A stretch of 64,000 nt of DNA, from NCBI GenBank assembly GCA_045638685.1, contig JAZUBT010000018.1, positions 21,533 through 85,532 on the forward strand, in the 5' to 3' direction. Source of the stretch: SIG673 sp045638685. Lineage in GTDB: Bacteria > Bacillota > Clostridia > Oscillospirales > CAG-272. The first letter of the stretch is position 1; each line of letters begins with the position of its first letter. The notes below the pieces were generated by a model. That model saw only the letters and a list, made by a program, of their open reading frames with translations. It was not told the DNA's origin and made no database searches. Positions 16,752-25,902 of this stretch are shown piece by piece. The position numbers were made by a program, and so were the translations under genes.

Positions 16752-16778
16752 TTAGCACTCTTGGTGTTAAAGTGCTAA
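16752..16778. promoter_or_regulatory. CIRCE operator of the hrcA operon
   Basis: TTAGCACTC, nine bases, AAGTGCTAA: one base off the consensus (GAGTGCTAA in the right half). It lies between the hrcA start and a TATAAT box on the minus strand at 16800-16795. HrcA bound here would block transcription that starts near 16788. No clear -35 box was found. Confidence 0.95.
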
Positions 16779-16909
16779 CGATATAAATTCTACCATTATA
16801 TGAGATTTTTTTAAATACCTTTTTTGAAATAATCTGTGAATAATCGGTTAACTTACAGAAAGCCGTCGAATGCGTACAGCCGTAACGTTACGCGCTTTAA
16901 AATCATTTT

Positions 16910-16948
16910 TCAAAGCATTTTCGCCGCAGCCTCTTTTTTCACGGCCAT
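16910..16948 (-). CDS. Possible 12-residue upstream peptide before hrcA
   Basis: On the minus strand a strong ribosome site (GGAGG, seven bases before ATG 16948) starts MAVKKEAAAKML followed by TGA. Just downstream is a palindrome CGTAACGTTACG. It precedes the hrcA -10 box by about 110 bp. It could be a real small peptide, a leader frame, or chance. No function is claimed. Confidence 0.25.
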   Translation of the reverse strand: MAVKKEAAAKML

Positions 16949-17007
16949 AGCCTTTCCTCCTTCATTTTTATTTCACCGTATTATCACAAAAAACAGCGGC
17001 ATCAATA

Positions 17008-17036
17008 TTGACAGATAAAACTTTTTGTTGTATAAT
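17008..17036 (+). promoter_or_regulatory. Sigma-A promoter of the PAP2 phosphatase gene
   Basis: TTGACA (17008-17013), 17-bp spacer, TATAAT (17031-17036), exact consensus. Start would be near 17043, 35 bases before the GTG start codon. Confidence 0.9.
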
Positions 17037-17077
17037 AAGAATAATACTATTTATTATAATTTTAAAGGAGATACAAC

Positions 17078-18004
17078 GTGCAAACGGCAATTAATTTTTT
17101 AAAAGCGCTCTCAGAGATAAGAAATCCCTTTCTCGACGCCCTCGTTCAGCTTATAACAAGACTTGGCGAGGAGGTTATAATTCTCGGCGTAATCTGTTTT
17201 TTCTATTGGTGTCTGAATAAAAACACCGCTTACAAAATCGGGCTGATTTTCTTCACCTCGGGAATGCTTGTTCAAGGACTGAAAATCTCTTTCAGAGTAG
17301 AGCGTCCCTTCGTTATTGATAAAACCTTCAAACCGGTTGAATCGGCAATAGAGGGCGCAAGCGGCTACTCCTTCCCGAGCGGACACACGCAGAGCGCAAC
17401 CTCGCTTTACGGATATTTCGCCACAGCGGTAAAAAACAAGTGGCTTAAGGTCCTCTTTGTCCTCGCGTTTCTGCTTGTCGGCTTTTCAAGACTTTATCTT
17501 GGAGTTCACACCTATTTCGACGTAGGCGTCTCTATTCTTCTTACCCTTGCCGTCGTATTTCTCGTAAGCTATATTTTCGATAGGCTCGTTTCCGGAAAAT
17601 ACGACCTTATCCTCTCTGTAGCTCTGGCTGCGGCATCGGTTATTCTCTGCATATATTCCTTTATTCTCGCAAAGGTCGGTTACGCCGACGTCGCGCAGAT
17701 AAACGACTGCTTTAAAAGCGGTGGCGCGGGAGTTGCGTTTGCCCTCGGCTTCTTCCTTGAAAGAAAGTATATAAAATTTGACGTTTCGGCAAAAAAACCG
17801 CATATTCAGGCGATAAAATTTATCTTAGGTGTCGCGGGCGCTTTGATCCTTAAATCCGGCTTAAAGCTTATCGCACCCGGAAATCTTATCCTTGATTTCG
17901 TGCGTTATTTCCTTACCGTATTTTGGGTTCTCGCAATTTACCCCTACATTTTTTCAAGGGTTTTATCTAAAGGCAAAAAGGAAAACACAAACGTCGAGGC
18001 TTAA
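17078..18004 (+). CDS. PAP2-family membrane phosphatase
   Basis: Integral membrane lipid phosphatase, possibly acting on undecaprenyl diphosphate or phosphatidic acid. The 308-residue protein has about eight hydrophobic segments and the three PAP2 motifs: KISFRVERP near residue 68, YSFPSGHTQSAT near 97 and SRLYLGVHTYFDV near 140. The C-terminal half (about 165-300) adds extra membrane helices beyond the minimal domain. Starts at GTG with AAGGAG nine bases before. It lies behind a perfect promoter and 78 bp before lepA. Confidence 0.9.
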   Translation: MQTAINFLKALSEIRNPFLDALVQLITRLGEEVIILGVICFFYWCLNKNTAYKIGLIFFTSGMLVQGLKISFRVERPFVIDKTFKPVESAIEGASGYSFPSGHTQSATSLYGYFATAVKNKWLKVLFVLAFLLVGFSRLYLGVHTYFDVGVSILLTLAVVFLVSYIFDRLVSGKYDLILSVALAAASVILCIYSFILAKVGYADVAQINDCFKSGGAGVAFALGFFLERKYIKFDVSAKKPHIQAIKFILGVAGALILKSGLKLIAPGNLILDFVRYFLTVFWVLAIYPYIFSRVLSKGKKENTNVEA

Positions 18005-18082
18005 TATAACAACGGGGTTTACGGCAACCGCCGAGACCTAAAGTTAATTTCACATTACACTTACTGAAAGGCATATCAGAAA

Positions 18083-19894
18083 ATGAGCGCAGAAAAATCA
18101 CTTATACGTAACTTCTCTATAATAGCGCATATTGACCACGGCAAGTCAACCCTTGCCGACCGTCTTCTTGAGGCAACCAAGACGTTAACCACCCGCGAAA
18201 TGCAGGAGCAGGTGCTTGACAACATGGATCTTGAAAAAGAGCGCGGAATAACCATAAAAGCAAGAGCTGTACGAATGGCGTTCAGGCACACCGACGGCAA
18301 GGAATACACCTTGAATCTCATTGACACTCCCGGACACGTTGACTTTAACTACGAGGTTTCCCGTTCTCTTAACGCCTGCGAGGGCGCTCTGCTTATAGTT
18401 GACGCGACACAGGGGGTTGAGGCGCAGACACTTGCCAACGCATATCTCGCGATAGACGCCGACCTTGAAATAGTACCCGTGGTTAACAAAATCGATCTTC
18501 CGTCGGCGGATATAGACAGAGCAAGAAGCGAAATAGAGGATATTATCGGCATTCCCGCCGACGGCTGTCCCGCGGTCTCGGCTAAAACCGGACTTAATAT
18601 TGAAGACGTTTTAACGGCGGTGGTTGAGCAGATACCTTCTCCGAAGGGCGACGAAAACGCTCCGCTTAAGGCTCTTATCTTTGACTCGTATTACGACTCC
18701 TATCTCGGCGTTGTGGTAAACGTCAGAATAATGGACGGCAAGGTAAAGCCGGGAGATAAAATAAAGATGATGAGCAACGGCGCGATTTTTGACGTCGTTG
18801 AGGTTGGAGTAATGGAACCCTTCGGTCTCTCCAAAACCGACGTGCTTTCGGCAGGGGAGGTCGGCTACATTACCGCGTCGATAAAAACTCTTTCCGAGAC
18901 AAACGTCGGAGATACGATAACCACAGCCGAAAACGGAGCTGCGGAGTCGCTTCCCGGATTTAAAAAGGTTCAGCCGATGGTTTATTCCGGTATATACCCC
19001 GAGGACGGAGCGAAATACGAGGATCTCCGCGAGGCGCTGATAAAGCTTCAGCTTAACGACGCGGCGCTTACCTACGAGCCTGAAACCTCGGCAGCGCTCG
19101 GCTTTGGCTTCAGATGCGGATTCCTCGGACTTCTCCACATGGAGATTATTCAGGAGCGTCTTGAACGCGAATTCAACCTCGACATTATCACGACAGCCCC
19201 GAGCGTCATATACAAAATTGAAAAGCGCGACGGTGAGACGGTGTATATAGACAACCCCTCGAACTATCCGTCCCCCGACGAGATCGAGAGCGCTTACGAG
19301 CCTATGGTTAAGGCAAGTATTATAACTCCCGTTGACTACGTTGGCGGAATAATGGACCTCTGTCAGGACAGACGGGGTGTGTTTATTGATATGAAGTACC
19401 TTGACAAGACCCGTACCGAGCTTCATTATCACCTTCCGCTTAACGAAATAATCTACGACTTCTTCGACGCGCTTAAAAGCCGCAGCAAGGGATACGCGTC
19501 GCTTGACTACGAGATGCTCGGATACTACAAATCAAAGCTCGTCAAGCTCGACTTCCTGTTAAACGGCGACATAGTTGACGCCCTCTCCTTTATCGTTCAC
19601 GATGAAAAGGCGTACGGCAGAGCAAGAAAAATTGCCGAAAAGCTTAAGGAAAACATACCGAGAGCGCTCTTTGAAATACCGATTCAGGCAGCGATAGGCG
19701 GTAAGGTTATCGCTCGTGAGACGGTAAGAGCTATGCGTAAGGACGTTCTCGCAAAGTGCTACGGCGGTGATATAACCCGCAAAAAGAAGCTGCTTGAAAA
19801 GCAGAAAGAGGGTAAAAAGAAGATGCGCCGTCTTGGAACGGTTGAGGTTACCCCCGAAGCATTTATGGCGGTTCTTAAGCTTGACGAGGACTGA
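18083..19894 (+). CDS. lepA: Elongation factor 4 (LepA), back-translocating GTPase
   Basis: Ribosome-bound GTPase that affects elongation and subunit biogenesis. The 603-residue length is standard. G-domain motifs: AHIDHGKSTLADRL near residue 14, RGITIKA near 50, DTPGHVDF near 77 and NKIDLP near 131; then the EF-G-like domains and the LepA-specific C-terminus (GGDITRKKKLLEKQKEGKKKMRRLG, then VTPEAFMAVLKL). hemW follows one base after the stop codon, a lepA-hemW arrangement common in Bacillota. Confidence 0.98.
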   Translation: MSAEKSLIRNFSIIAHIDHGKSTLADRLLEATKTLTTREMQEQVLDNMDLEKERGITIKARAVRMAFRHTDGKEYTLNLIDTPGHVDFNYEVSRSLNACEGALLIVDATQGVEAQTLANAYLAIDADLEIVPVVNKIDLPSADIDRARSEIEDIIGIPADGCPAVSAKTGLNIEDVLTAVVEQIPSPKGDENAPLKALIFDSYYDSYLGVVVNVRIMDGKVKPGDKIKMMSNGAIFDVVEVGVMEPFGLSKTDVLSAGEVGYITASIKTLSETNVGDTITTAENGAAESLPGFKKVQPMVYSGIYPEDGAKYEDLREALIKLQLNDAALTYEPETSAALGFGFRCGFLGLLHMEIIQERLEREFNLDIITTAPSVIYKIEKRDGETVYIDNPSNYPSPDEIESAYEPMVKASIITPVDYVGGIMDLCQDRRGVFIDMKYLDKTRTELHYHLPLNEIIYDFFDALKSRSKGYASLDYEMLGYYKSKLVKLDFLLNGDIVDALSFIVHDEKAYGRARKIAEKLKENIPRALFEIPIQAAIGGKVIARETVRAMRKDVLAKCYGGDITRKKKLLEKQKEGKKKMRRLGTVEVTPEAFMAVLKLDED

Positions 19895-19895
19895 T

Positions 19896-21188
19896 ATGCT
19901 TTCGAAAACCGACAATTTTATGCACACCTTTAACATTTCCGCTCCCGCGGTTTATATTCACGTACCCTTCTGCGTTTCAAAATGCGCATACTGCGATTTT
20001 TATTCTCTCCCTTGCCTCTTGAATAAAGTAACAAAAGCAGGCAACACAGAGGAGATAGATAGCGGAGGCAGCAACCGAAATAAATATTCGGACGGTTGCT
20101 TTAGCTCCGAAATTTATAAGCTTCAAGCTCGGTACGTCGATGCGCTTTGCAGACAAATGAGACATATGTCGGTGCAGTATAACCGTCCCCGTGTGTCAAC
20201 GGTTTTTATCGGCGGCGGAACACCGTCGGTTTTAAAAACCGAGGAGATGCAAAGGATATTCGATACGCTTTTTTCCTCTTTTGACATTTCAAAGGACGCG
20301 GAGATTACGGTTGAGGCAAATCCCGAAACGTTAAGCAGGGAAAAGCTCTGCGCGTACAAAAAAATGGGCATAAACCGACTTAGTATCGGTATGCAGAGCG
20401 CGGTAGATACCGAGCTTAATACCATTTCAAGAATACACACGCTGAGCAGCGTTAAAACCGCGGTTGAAAGCGCACGCGCGGTAGGATTTAAAAATATTAA
20501 TCTTGATATTATGTATGCTCTGCCGGGGCAGACCGAGGAAAGCTTTAAAAACACGCTTGATGCCGTTCTTTCCCTCTCTCCGGAGCATGTATCGGTATAT
20601 GGACTTCAGCTTGAGGAGGGCACCCCGTTATTTAAAAACATGGAAAGCCTTACTTTCCCGGGTGAGGACGCGGAAAACGCTATGAACACTCTCGCACTTG
20701 ACGTTTTGGAGAAAAACGGTTACCGCCGCTATGAAATTTCAAACTACGCAAGGGAAGGCTTTGAGTGTAAGCACAATCTTAACTACTGGACGCTCGGCGA
20801 GTATTTCGGCTTCGGCACCGCCGCGCACTCCTTTAAAGACGGAAAACGCGTGAGCATCAAAAAAGACGTTTACGCCTACTGCGACTCCGCGGATTTTTCC
20901 GACTTAACCGTAGAGGAGGAGTCTTTAACCGACGGAGAGCTTACAGAGGAATACGTTATGCTCTCGCTTCGGCTTTGCCGAGGTATTTCACTTAATAAGC
21001 TTAAGGCTTTAACCGAAAACGCCGACGTTTATTTGAAAAGAGCGGAGCCGTTTATAAAAGGCGGGTTTATGGAGCTGATAAAACCACAGTCTGCCGCCGA
21101 TACAGACGAGTGTTATCTTCGCTTTACTCCTATGGGATTTAACGTTTCAAACACGGTGCTTTCGGAAATTCTCTACGGCAATAATTAA
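19896..21188 (+). CDS. hemW: Radical SAM heme chaperone HemW
   Basis: Related to oxygen-independent coproporphyrinogen oxidase but lacking its fourth cysteine; the family is thought to carry heme. About 430 residues. The N-terminus has VYIHVPFCVSKCAYCDFYS with the CX3CX2C cluster site, then FIGGGTPSVL, EANPETLS, INRLSIGMQS and DIMYALPGQT in usual order. Unusual: about 30 residues of low-similarity sequence (roughly residues 42-72, rich in N, G and S) separate the cluster loop from the helix RYVDALCRQM. Start ATG 19896 overlaps no gene and lies right after the lepA stop. Confidence 0.9.
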   Translation: MLSKTDNFMHTFNISAPAVYIHVPFCVSKCAYCDFYSLPCLLNKVTKAGNTEEIDSGGSNRNKYSDGCFSSEIYKLQARYVDALCRQMRHMSVQYNRPRVSTVFIGGGTPSVLKTEEMQRIFDTLFSSFDISKDAEITVEANPETLSREKLCAYKKMGINRLSIGMQSAVDTELNTISRIHTLSSVKTAVESARAVGFKNINLDIMYALPGQTEESFKNTLDAVLSLSPEHVSVYGLQLEEGTPLFKNMESLTFPGEDAENAMNTLALDVLEKNGYRRYEISNYAREGFECKHNLNYWTLGEYFGFGTAAHSFKDGKRVSIKKDVYAYCDSADFSDLTVEEESLTDGELTEEYVMLSLRLCRGISLNKLKALTENADVYLKRAEPFIKGGFMELIKPQSAADTDECYLRFTPMGFNVSNTVLSEILYGNN

Positions 21189-21283
21189 AAGCATATAAAA
21201 ATAATATACTAAACCAATAACAGCCGTAAGGCAGTACACTCCTACTGATTTTATAGGTCTGAAAACGGAAAGGAAAGACGGAT

Positions 21284-22228
21284 ATGAGTCTTATCGTTAG
21301 CCATCTGCACAAAAAATACGGAGAAAAAACCGTGCTTGAGGATTTAAGCTTTGCTATGCAAGGGCCGGGCGTATATGCGCTTCTCGGCACCAACGGAGCG
21401 GGTAAAACCACCGCTATCCGTATGATGCTCGGAATACTCGCAAAGGACGGCGGCGAGGTTTTATGGAACGGCGCTCCGCTTTCTGCGGAAAGCTGTAACA
21501 TAGGCTATCTTGCCGAGGAAAGAGGTCTTTACCCCAAATGCCCCCTTATGGATCAGCTTATCTATTTCGCGTCGCTTCGCGGCGTATCAAAAGCCGATGC
21601 AAAACAACGAATAAAATATTTTGCCGAAAGACTTGACGTAACCGAATATCTCTACCCCACCTCGGCAAAAAACAATAAAAAGCCCCCATCGCTTAAAGCT
21701 GACCAGCTTTCAAAGGGAAATCAGCAAAAAATACAGTTTATGATCTCCCTTCTGTCAAGCCCCGAGCTTATAGTTCTTGACGAGCCGCTTTCGGGACTTG
21801 ATCCGATAAACACCGACGTATTTAAGTCGATAATAAAAGAGGAAATAGCCGCGGGAAAATACCTTATAATGTCAAGCCATCAAATGGCGACGGTCGAGGA
21901 ATTCTGCACCGATATAACAATTCTTGCAAAAAGCAAAACCGTGCTTCAGGGTAACTTAAACGAAATAAAAAAGAGCTACGGAAGAATAAATCTCCACCTT
22001 AAAACAGAAACTGACGTAAGAGAGCTTATAAGCTCCTCGGGCGCCCTTCTCTTAAGCGAAAAGGAAAACGAGTACGACATAAGGGTAAGCGGCGAGGCGC
22101 AGGCTAACGGCCTTCTCGGCTCACTTATAACAAACGGTATTCCCGTAGTAACCTTTGATCTGCGCGAGCCGTCTCTGCACGAAATATTTGTTGAGAAGGT
22201 AGGTAAAACGTCAAGTGAAAGCGTTTGA
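21284..22228 (+). CDS. ABC transporter ATP-binding protein (NatA-like)
   Basis: ATPase of an ABC-2 type exporter. In its 314 residues are Walker A GTNGAGKTT near 38, signature LSKGNQQKIQF near 145 and Walker B LIVLDEPLSGLDP near 164. The C-terminal domain of about 90 residues is like that of NatA and drug exporters. It overlaps the following permease gene by 14 bp. The substrate (ions, peptide or drug) is not evident. Confidence 0.9.
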   Translation: MSLIVSHLHKKYGEKTVLEDLSFAMQGPGVYALLGTNGAGKTTAIRMMLGILAKDGGEVLWNGAPLSAESCNIGYLAEERGLYPKCPLMDQLIYFASLRGVSKADAKQRIKYFAERLDVTEYLYPTSAKNNKKPPSLKADQLSKGNQQKIQFMISLLSSPELIVLDEPLSGLDPINTDVFKSIIKEEIAAGKYLIMSSHQMATVEEFCTDITILAKSKTVLQGNLNEIKKSYGRINLHLKTETDVRELISSSGALLLSEKENEYDIRVSGEAQANGLLGSLITNGIPVVTFDLREPSLHEIFVEKVGKTSSESV

Positions 22229-23528
22229 AATCAAAGAGCTTACCGGCTGCAAAAAGGTATATGCGTTTACCCTGCGCGGACTTATTACCAATAAATCGAA
22301 CGTTATTTCAGCCGTAATTCTCCTGCTTATCTCGTTACTTTCCCCTATTATTTTATCGTTTTTTTCGGGAGATGCTCTTCCTCAGCCGGGAGCTTCGGGC
22401 AGCCTCATCTCCATTGAAAAGGACGACGGCATTGAAAAAATATATATAAAAAATCAAACCGAATTCACCTTTGACCTCACTGCGTATGCAAAAGACACGG
22501 AAATTCTTTCCTACGAAAAGGACGAGACGGAATTTTCAGCTACCGAAAACGGTGTTCTGTACAGAATATTTTTCGATGCGGAGAGCTTTAGCTATAAAAT
22601 AAACGTTTGCTTTTCGGACACCTTTAGCGGAAGCCGCACGGCTGCTGAGGATTTTGCCTATACGGTATCCTCGCTTTTTGATAATGCAAGATACGAAAAT
22701 CATCAGCTTACAGCTGACAAGACAGCAGAAATCTTTACGCCCGTATCGGTAAACACCGTAAATTCCGATGATTATTTTAAAACGGAAAACGACCGCGGAT
22801 TTATGGCAAAGTTCGCGGTTCAGTATGTTTTCTCCGTTGTCGTTCTTATTCTGGTTACCTATTCCGCAACGTATATAATCAGAGCGGTTATAGAGGAAAA
22901 GGCGTCAAAGCTCGTGGAAACGCTTATGGTAAGCGTAAAGCCCTTGGCGCTTATAACGGGAAAGATACTTGCGACTATGACCTATATATTCGGGCTTCTT
23001 ATTTCGCTCGTCGGCTGTGTCGCACTTTCCTCATTTATTTCCTCGAAAACATTGGGCGTATCCGTATCCCTTGACGCCCTCGGACTTAATCTTTCGGGTA
23101 TAAGATTTGACGCGCCTACGCTTATTCTCATAATTGTCTCGCTCGTCCTCAGTTATCTTACCTTCTCGATTATGGCGGGGATAGCCGGCGCCGCCTGCAG
23201 TAGCATGGAGGAGCTTGAAAGCGCAAACAGCTCGGTTATGTTCACCGTGCTTATAGGATACATCGTTTCCTGCGCCACCTGTGCCGTTCCAAGCAAAGCT
23301 CTTGCAACAGTAACCTCGCTTTGCCCTATAATTTCCACCTTTTCTGCTCCCGCTCACTACGTTCTCGGTAACATAAGCCTTGGCGTTCTTTTTATATCTC
23401 TTGTATTACAAGCGGCAGCCGTCGTAATGCTTATGGTTTTCTGTTCAAAAGTTTACGCCGAGCTGATTATGAGAAAGGGAACCAAGCTTAAGCTTAAAGA
23501 AATTTTAAAAACCTACCTTGGAAAATGA
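22215..23528 (+). CDS. ABC-2 type permease (NatB-like)
   Basis: Membrane partner of the preceding ATPase. Of 437 residues, one helix lies near the N-terminus (VISAVILLLISLLSPIILSFF), then an extracellular domain of about 140 residues, then five or six helices, typical for the NatB/CcmB-like ABC-2 group. The segment IIRAVIEEKASKLVETLMVSVKPL near residue 226 is the conserved coupling region. Starts at GTG inside the end of the upstream gene. Confidence 0.88.
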   Translation: MKAFEIKELTGCKKVYAFTLRGLITNKSNVISAVILLLISLLSPIILSFFSGDALPQPGASGSLISIEKDDGIEKIYIKNQTEFTFDLTAYAKDTEILSYEKDETEFSATENGVLYRIFFDAESFSYKINVCFSDTFSGSRTAAEDFAYTVSSLFDNARYENHQLTADKTAEIFTPVSVNTVNSDDYFKTENDRGFMAKFAVQYVFSVVVLILVTYSATYIIRAVIEEKASKLVETLMVSVKPLALITGKILATMTYIFGLLISLVGCVALSSFISSKTLGVSVSLDALGLNLSGIRFDAPTLILIIVSLVLSYLTFSIMAGIAGAACSSMEELESANSSVMFTVLIGYIVSCATCAVPSKALATVTSLCPIISTFSAPAHYVLGNISLGVLFISLVLQAAAVVMLMVFCSKVYAELIMRKGTKLKLKEILKTYLGK

Positions 23529-23639
23529 CACCCGCGCGGAGGATTTCATTTTTAAGAATGCGTAAGGCGAGCTTTCACATAATAAATCACGCTCCTTCAA
23601 AAACACCTAAGCCCATTATACAAAAAAGGAAACAGAACA

Positions 23640-24047
23640 ATGGAAAACAACGAAAAAAAGGATGTAAAAATACTTCGCGAAATATATAAAAACGACCGCT
23701 TTGCAACCGAGACGGGGTGCGTTATAGTATCGGCGGATGCGGATAAGGTGGTCTGCGAAATGCCGATAAAGGACGGGCTTCTTAACGCTCACGGAGCAGT
23801 TATGGGCGGCGCCATCTTTACGCTTGCCGATTTTGCCTTCGCCATAGCGTCAAACTACGCGGGAGTTCCGTCTGTTGCTATCGAATGTAACATACGCTAC
23901 TATGCGGCAACCAAGGGCAGTAAGCTTATAGCAACCTGCACCACCGACAAGGACGGGCGCGCGCTCGGACACTATACAGTAGAGATAACCGACGACCTCG
24001 GCAAGAAAATAGCGGGCTACACCGCGATAGCCTTTCACAAAATTTAA
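23640..24047 (+). CDS. PaaI-family hotdog thioesterase
   Basis: A 135-residue hotdog-fold protein, likely an acyl-CoA thioesterase. The core has DGLLNAHGAVMGGAIFTLADFAFAIASN, where the HGxxxGG-like helix start and the following Asp form the usual active-site region, then IRYYAATKGSKLIATC. Length is normal. It has an AAAGGA site before the ATG. It lies between two ABC exporter pairs; substrate unknown. Confidence 0.88.
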   Translation: MENNEKKDVKILREIYKNDRFATETGCVIVSADADKVVCEMPIKDGLLNAHGAVMGGAIFTLADFAFAIASNYAGVPSVAIECNIRYYAATKGSKLIATCTTDKDGRALGHYTVEITDDLGKKIAGYTAIAFHKI

Positions 24048-24088
24048 GCCATTCAAAATTTATTATGAATTATACCGAGTAAGCTGAC

Positions 24089-25003
24089 ATGGAAAAAGTA
24101 ATAGACATAAAAAACTTATATAAATCCTTCGGGGACGTAAAAGCAGTACAGAACTTAAGCTTTTGCGTAAAAAGAGGTGAGTTTTTCGCGTTTCTCGGTG
24201 AAAACGGGGCAGGAAAATCCACCACAATATCTATAATCTGTAATCAACTTAGTAAGGATAGCGGAGCGGTTACCGTTTGCGGCAAGGCGATAGAAAAATC
24301 GGGCGAAAACGTTACAAGAAAGCTCGGAGTCGTCTTTCAGGGCTCGGTGCTTGACGCCCCCCTCACCGTAAAGGACAATCTTGAAAACCGCGCCGCGCTC
24401 TACGGCATTTCGGGAGACGCGCTCAAAGCTCGGATTTCGGAGCTTGCGAAAATGCTTGATTTCGAACCGCTGCTCGACCGCGCCGTCGGGAAGCTTTCGG
24501 GAGGTCAGCGCAGGCGAATAGATATTGCCAGAGCGCTTCTGCATAAGCCGGAAATTTTAGTTCTTGACGAACCGACAACCGGACTTGATCCGCAGACAAG
24601 AAAGCTTCTGTGGGACGTGGTTACCGAGCTTCGCAGGAGTGAGGGACTGACGGTTTTTCTGACGACGCACTATATGGAGGAGGCGTCGGAGGCCGATTAC
24701 ATCGTAATCCTCGACGGCGGCAAAATTGCCGCCGAGGGAACACCTCTCGAGCTAAAAAACACCTATACCGGTGATTTCGTTACCGTTTACGGAAAAACAG
24801 AGGAGGAAATTTCCGTTTTGAGTAGGCCATATACGGCTACTCGGGACGGATATAAAATAAAAGTCAAAAGCACCGCGGAAACGACGGACATGATTTTAAA
24901 GCACCCGTCTCTCTTTACCGACTACGAGGTAACAAAGGGAAAAATGGACGACGTGTTCTTGGCTGTAACCGGAAAAAAGCTTACGGGAGGTGAAGAAAAA
25001 TGA
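24089..25003 (+). CDS. ABC transporter ATP-binding protein (DrrA-like)
   Basis: A 304-residue ATPase with Walker A GENGAGKSTT near residue 38, signature LSGGQRRRIDIARALL near 134 and Walker B ILVLDEPTTGLDP near 155, plus a C-terminal extension as in the DrrA/NodI daunorubicin-type group. Its last four bases overlap the permease gene (ATGA), so the two are translationally coupled. Probably exports a drug, lipid or polysaccharide. Confidence 0.9.
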   Translation: MEKVIDIKNLYKSFGDVKAVQNLSFCVKRGEFFAFLGENGAGKSTTISIICNQLSKDSGAVTVCGKAIEKSGENVTRKLGVVFQGSVLDAPLTVKDNLENRAALYGISGDALKARISELAKMLDFEPLLDRAVGKLSGGQRRRIDIARALLHKPEILVLDEPTTGLDPQTRKLLWDVVTELRRSEGLTVFLTTHYMEEASEADYIVILDGGKIAAEGTPLELKNTYTGDFVTVYGKTEEEISVLSRPYTATRDGYKIKVKSTAETTDMILKHPSLFTDYEVTKGKMDDVFLAVTGKKLTGGEEK

Positions 25004-25893
25004 CGTCGGCAATATCACTTATAAAACGAAACTGTAAAATGTTTTTTAAGGATAAGGGTATGTTTTTCACTTCGCTTATCACCCCTCTCATACTGCTCGT
25101 TCTTTACGCCACCTTCCTTGCAAACGTTTATAAGGACGCCTTTATCTCGGCGTTTCCGCCCGGCTCTCCCGTTGACGAGTCGCTGATTAACGGAACGGTA
25201 GGCGGTCAGCTCATCTCTTCCCTGCTTGCCGTTTGCTGCATTACCGTTGCATTCTGCTCCAACCTTTTAATGGTTCAGGACAAAGTTACCGGAGCGTACC
25301 GTGATCTTACAATGACACCGGTCAAAAGCTCGGTTTTATCGCTCAGCTATTTTATATCAACCGCGGCGGTTACCTTTATTATCAGCGTAACTGCGCTCGG
25401 AGCGGGACTCATTTATCTTGCCTTTACAGGCTGGTATTTATCCTTTTCCGACGTACTTCTGCTTTTGCTTGACGTCGTTATTTTAGTGCTTTTCGGAACC
25501 GCTCTGTCCTCCGTTATCAACTGCAACCTTTCAACGAGCGGGCAGGCCTCCGCGGTGGGAACGATAGTCAGCGCTGGCTACGGCTTTATATGCGGAGCGT
25601 ATATGCCGATTTCCAGCTTCAGCGAAGGACTGCAAAGGGTAATATCCTTTTTACCGGGAACCTACGGCACATCGCTTCTCCGCAACCATGCCCTGAACGG
25701 CGTATTTACGGAAATGAAAGCACAAAATTATCCCGACGCGGTAATAAACGGATTAAAGGACGCCGTGGACTGCAATCTTTACTTTTTTGAAAACAGGGTT
25801 TTAATTCCCGCAATGTATCTCATATTAATCGGCGCGACGCTTCTCGTTACCGCCGCATATATAGCTGTCTGTAAGCTCAGAAAGAAAAAATAA
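25000..25893 (+). CDS. ABC-2 type permease (DrrB-like)
   Basis: A 297-residue membrane protein with six hydrophobic segments: one near residue 20, a loop region, then four in the middle and one at the end. It has the ABC-2 signature region near GYGFICGAYMPISSFSEGLQRVISFLPGTYGTSLLRN, characteristic of DrrB-type permeases. Pairs with the overlapping ATPase upstream. The next gene, a DNA polymerase, follows by only 9 bp but is functionally unrelated. Confidence 0.88.
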   Translation: MTSAISLIKRNCKMFFKDKGMFFTSLITPLILLVLYATFLANVYKDAFISAFPPGSPVDESLINGTVGGQLISSLLAVCCITVAFCSNLLMVQDKVTGAYRDLTMTPVKSSVLSLSYFISTAAVTFIISVTALGAGLIYLAFTGWYLSFSDVLLLLLDVVILVLFGTALSSVINCNLSTSGQASAVGTIVSAGYGFICGAYMPISSFSEGLQRVISFLPGTYGTSLLRNHALNGVFTEMKAQNYPDAVINGLKDAVDCNLYFFENRVLIPAMYLILIGATLLVTAAYIAVCKLRKKK

Positions 25894-25902
25894 TACCGCC
25901 TT

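Noticed and set aside
18611..19432. 273-codon minus-strand frame opposite lepA
   Set aside because: Shadow of lepA with basic, low-complexity composition and no ribosome site.
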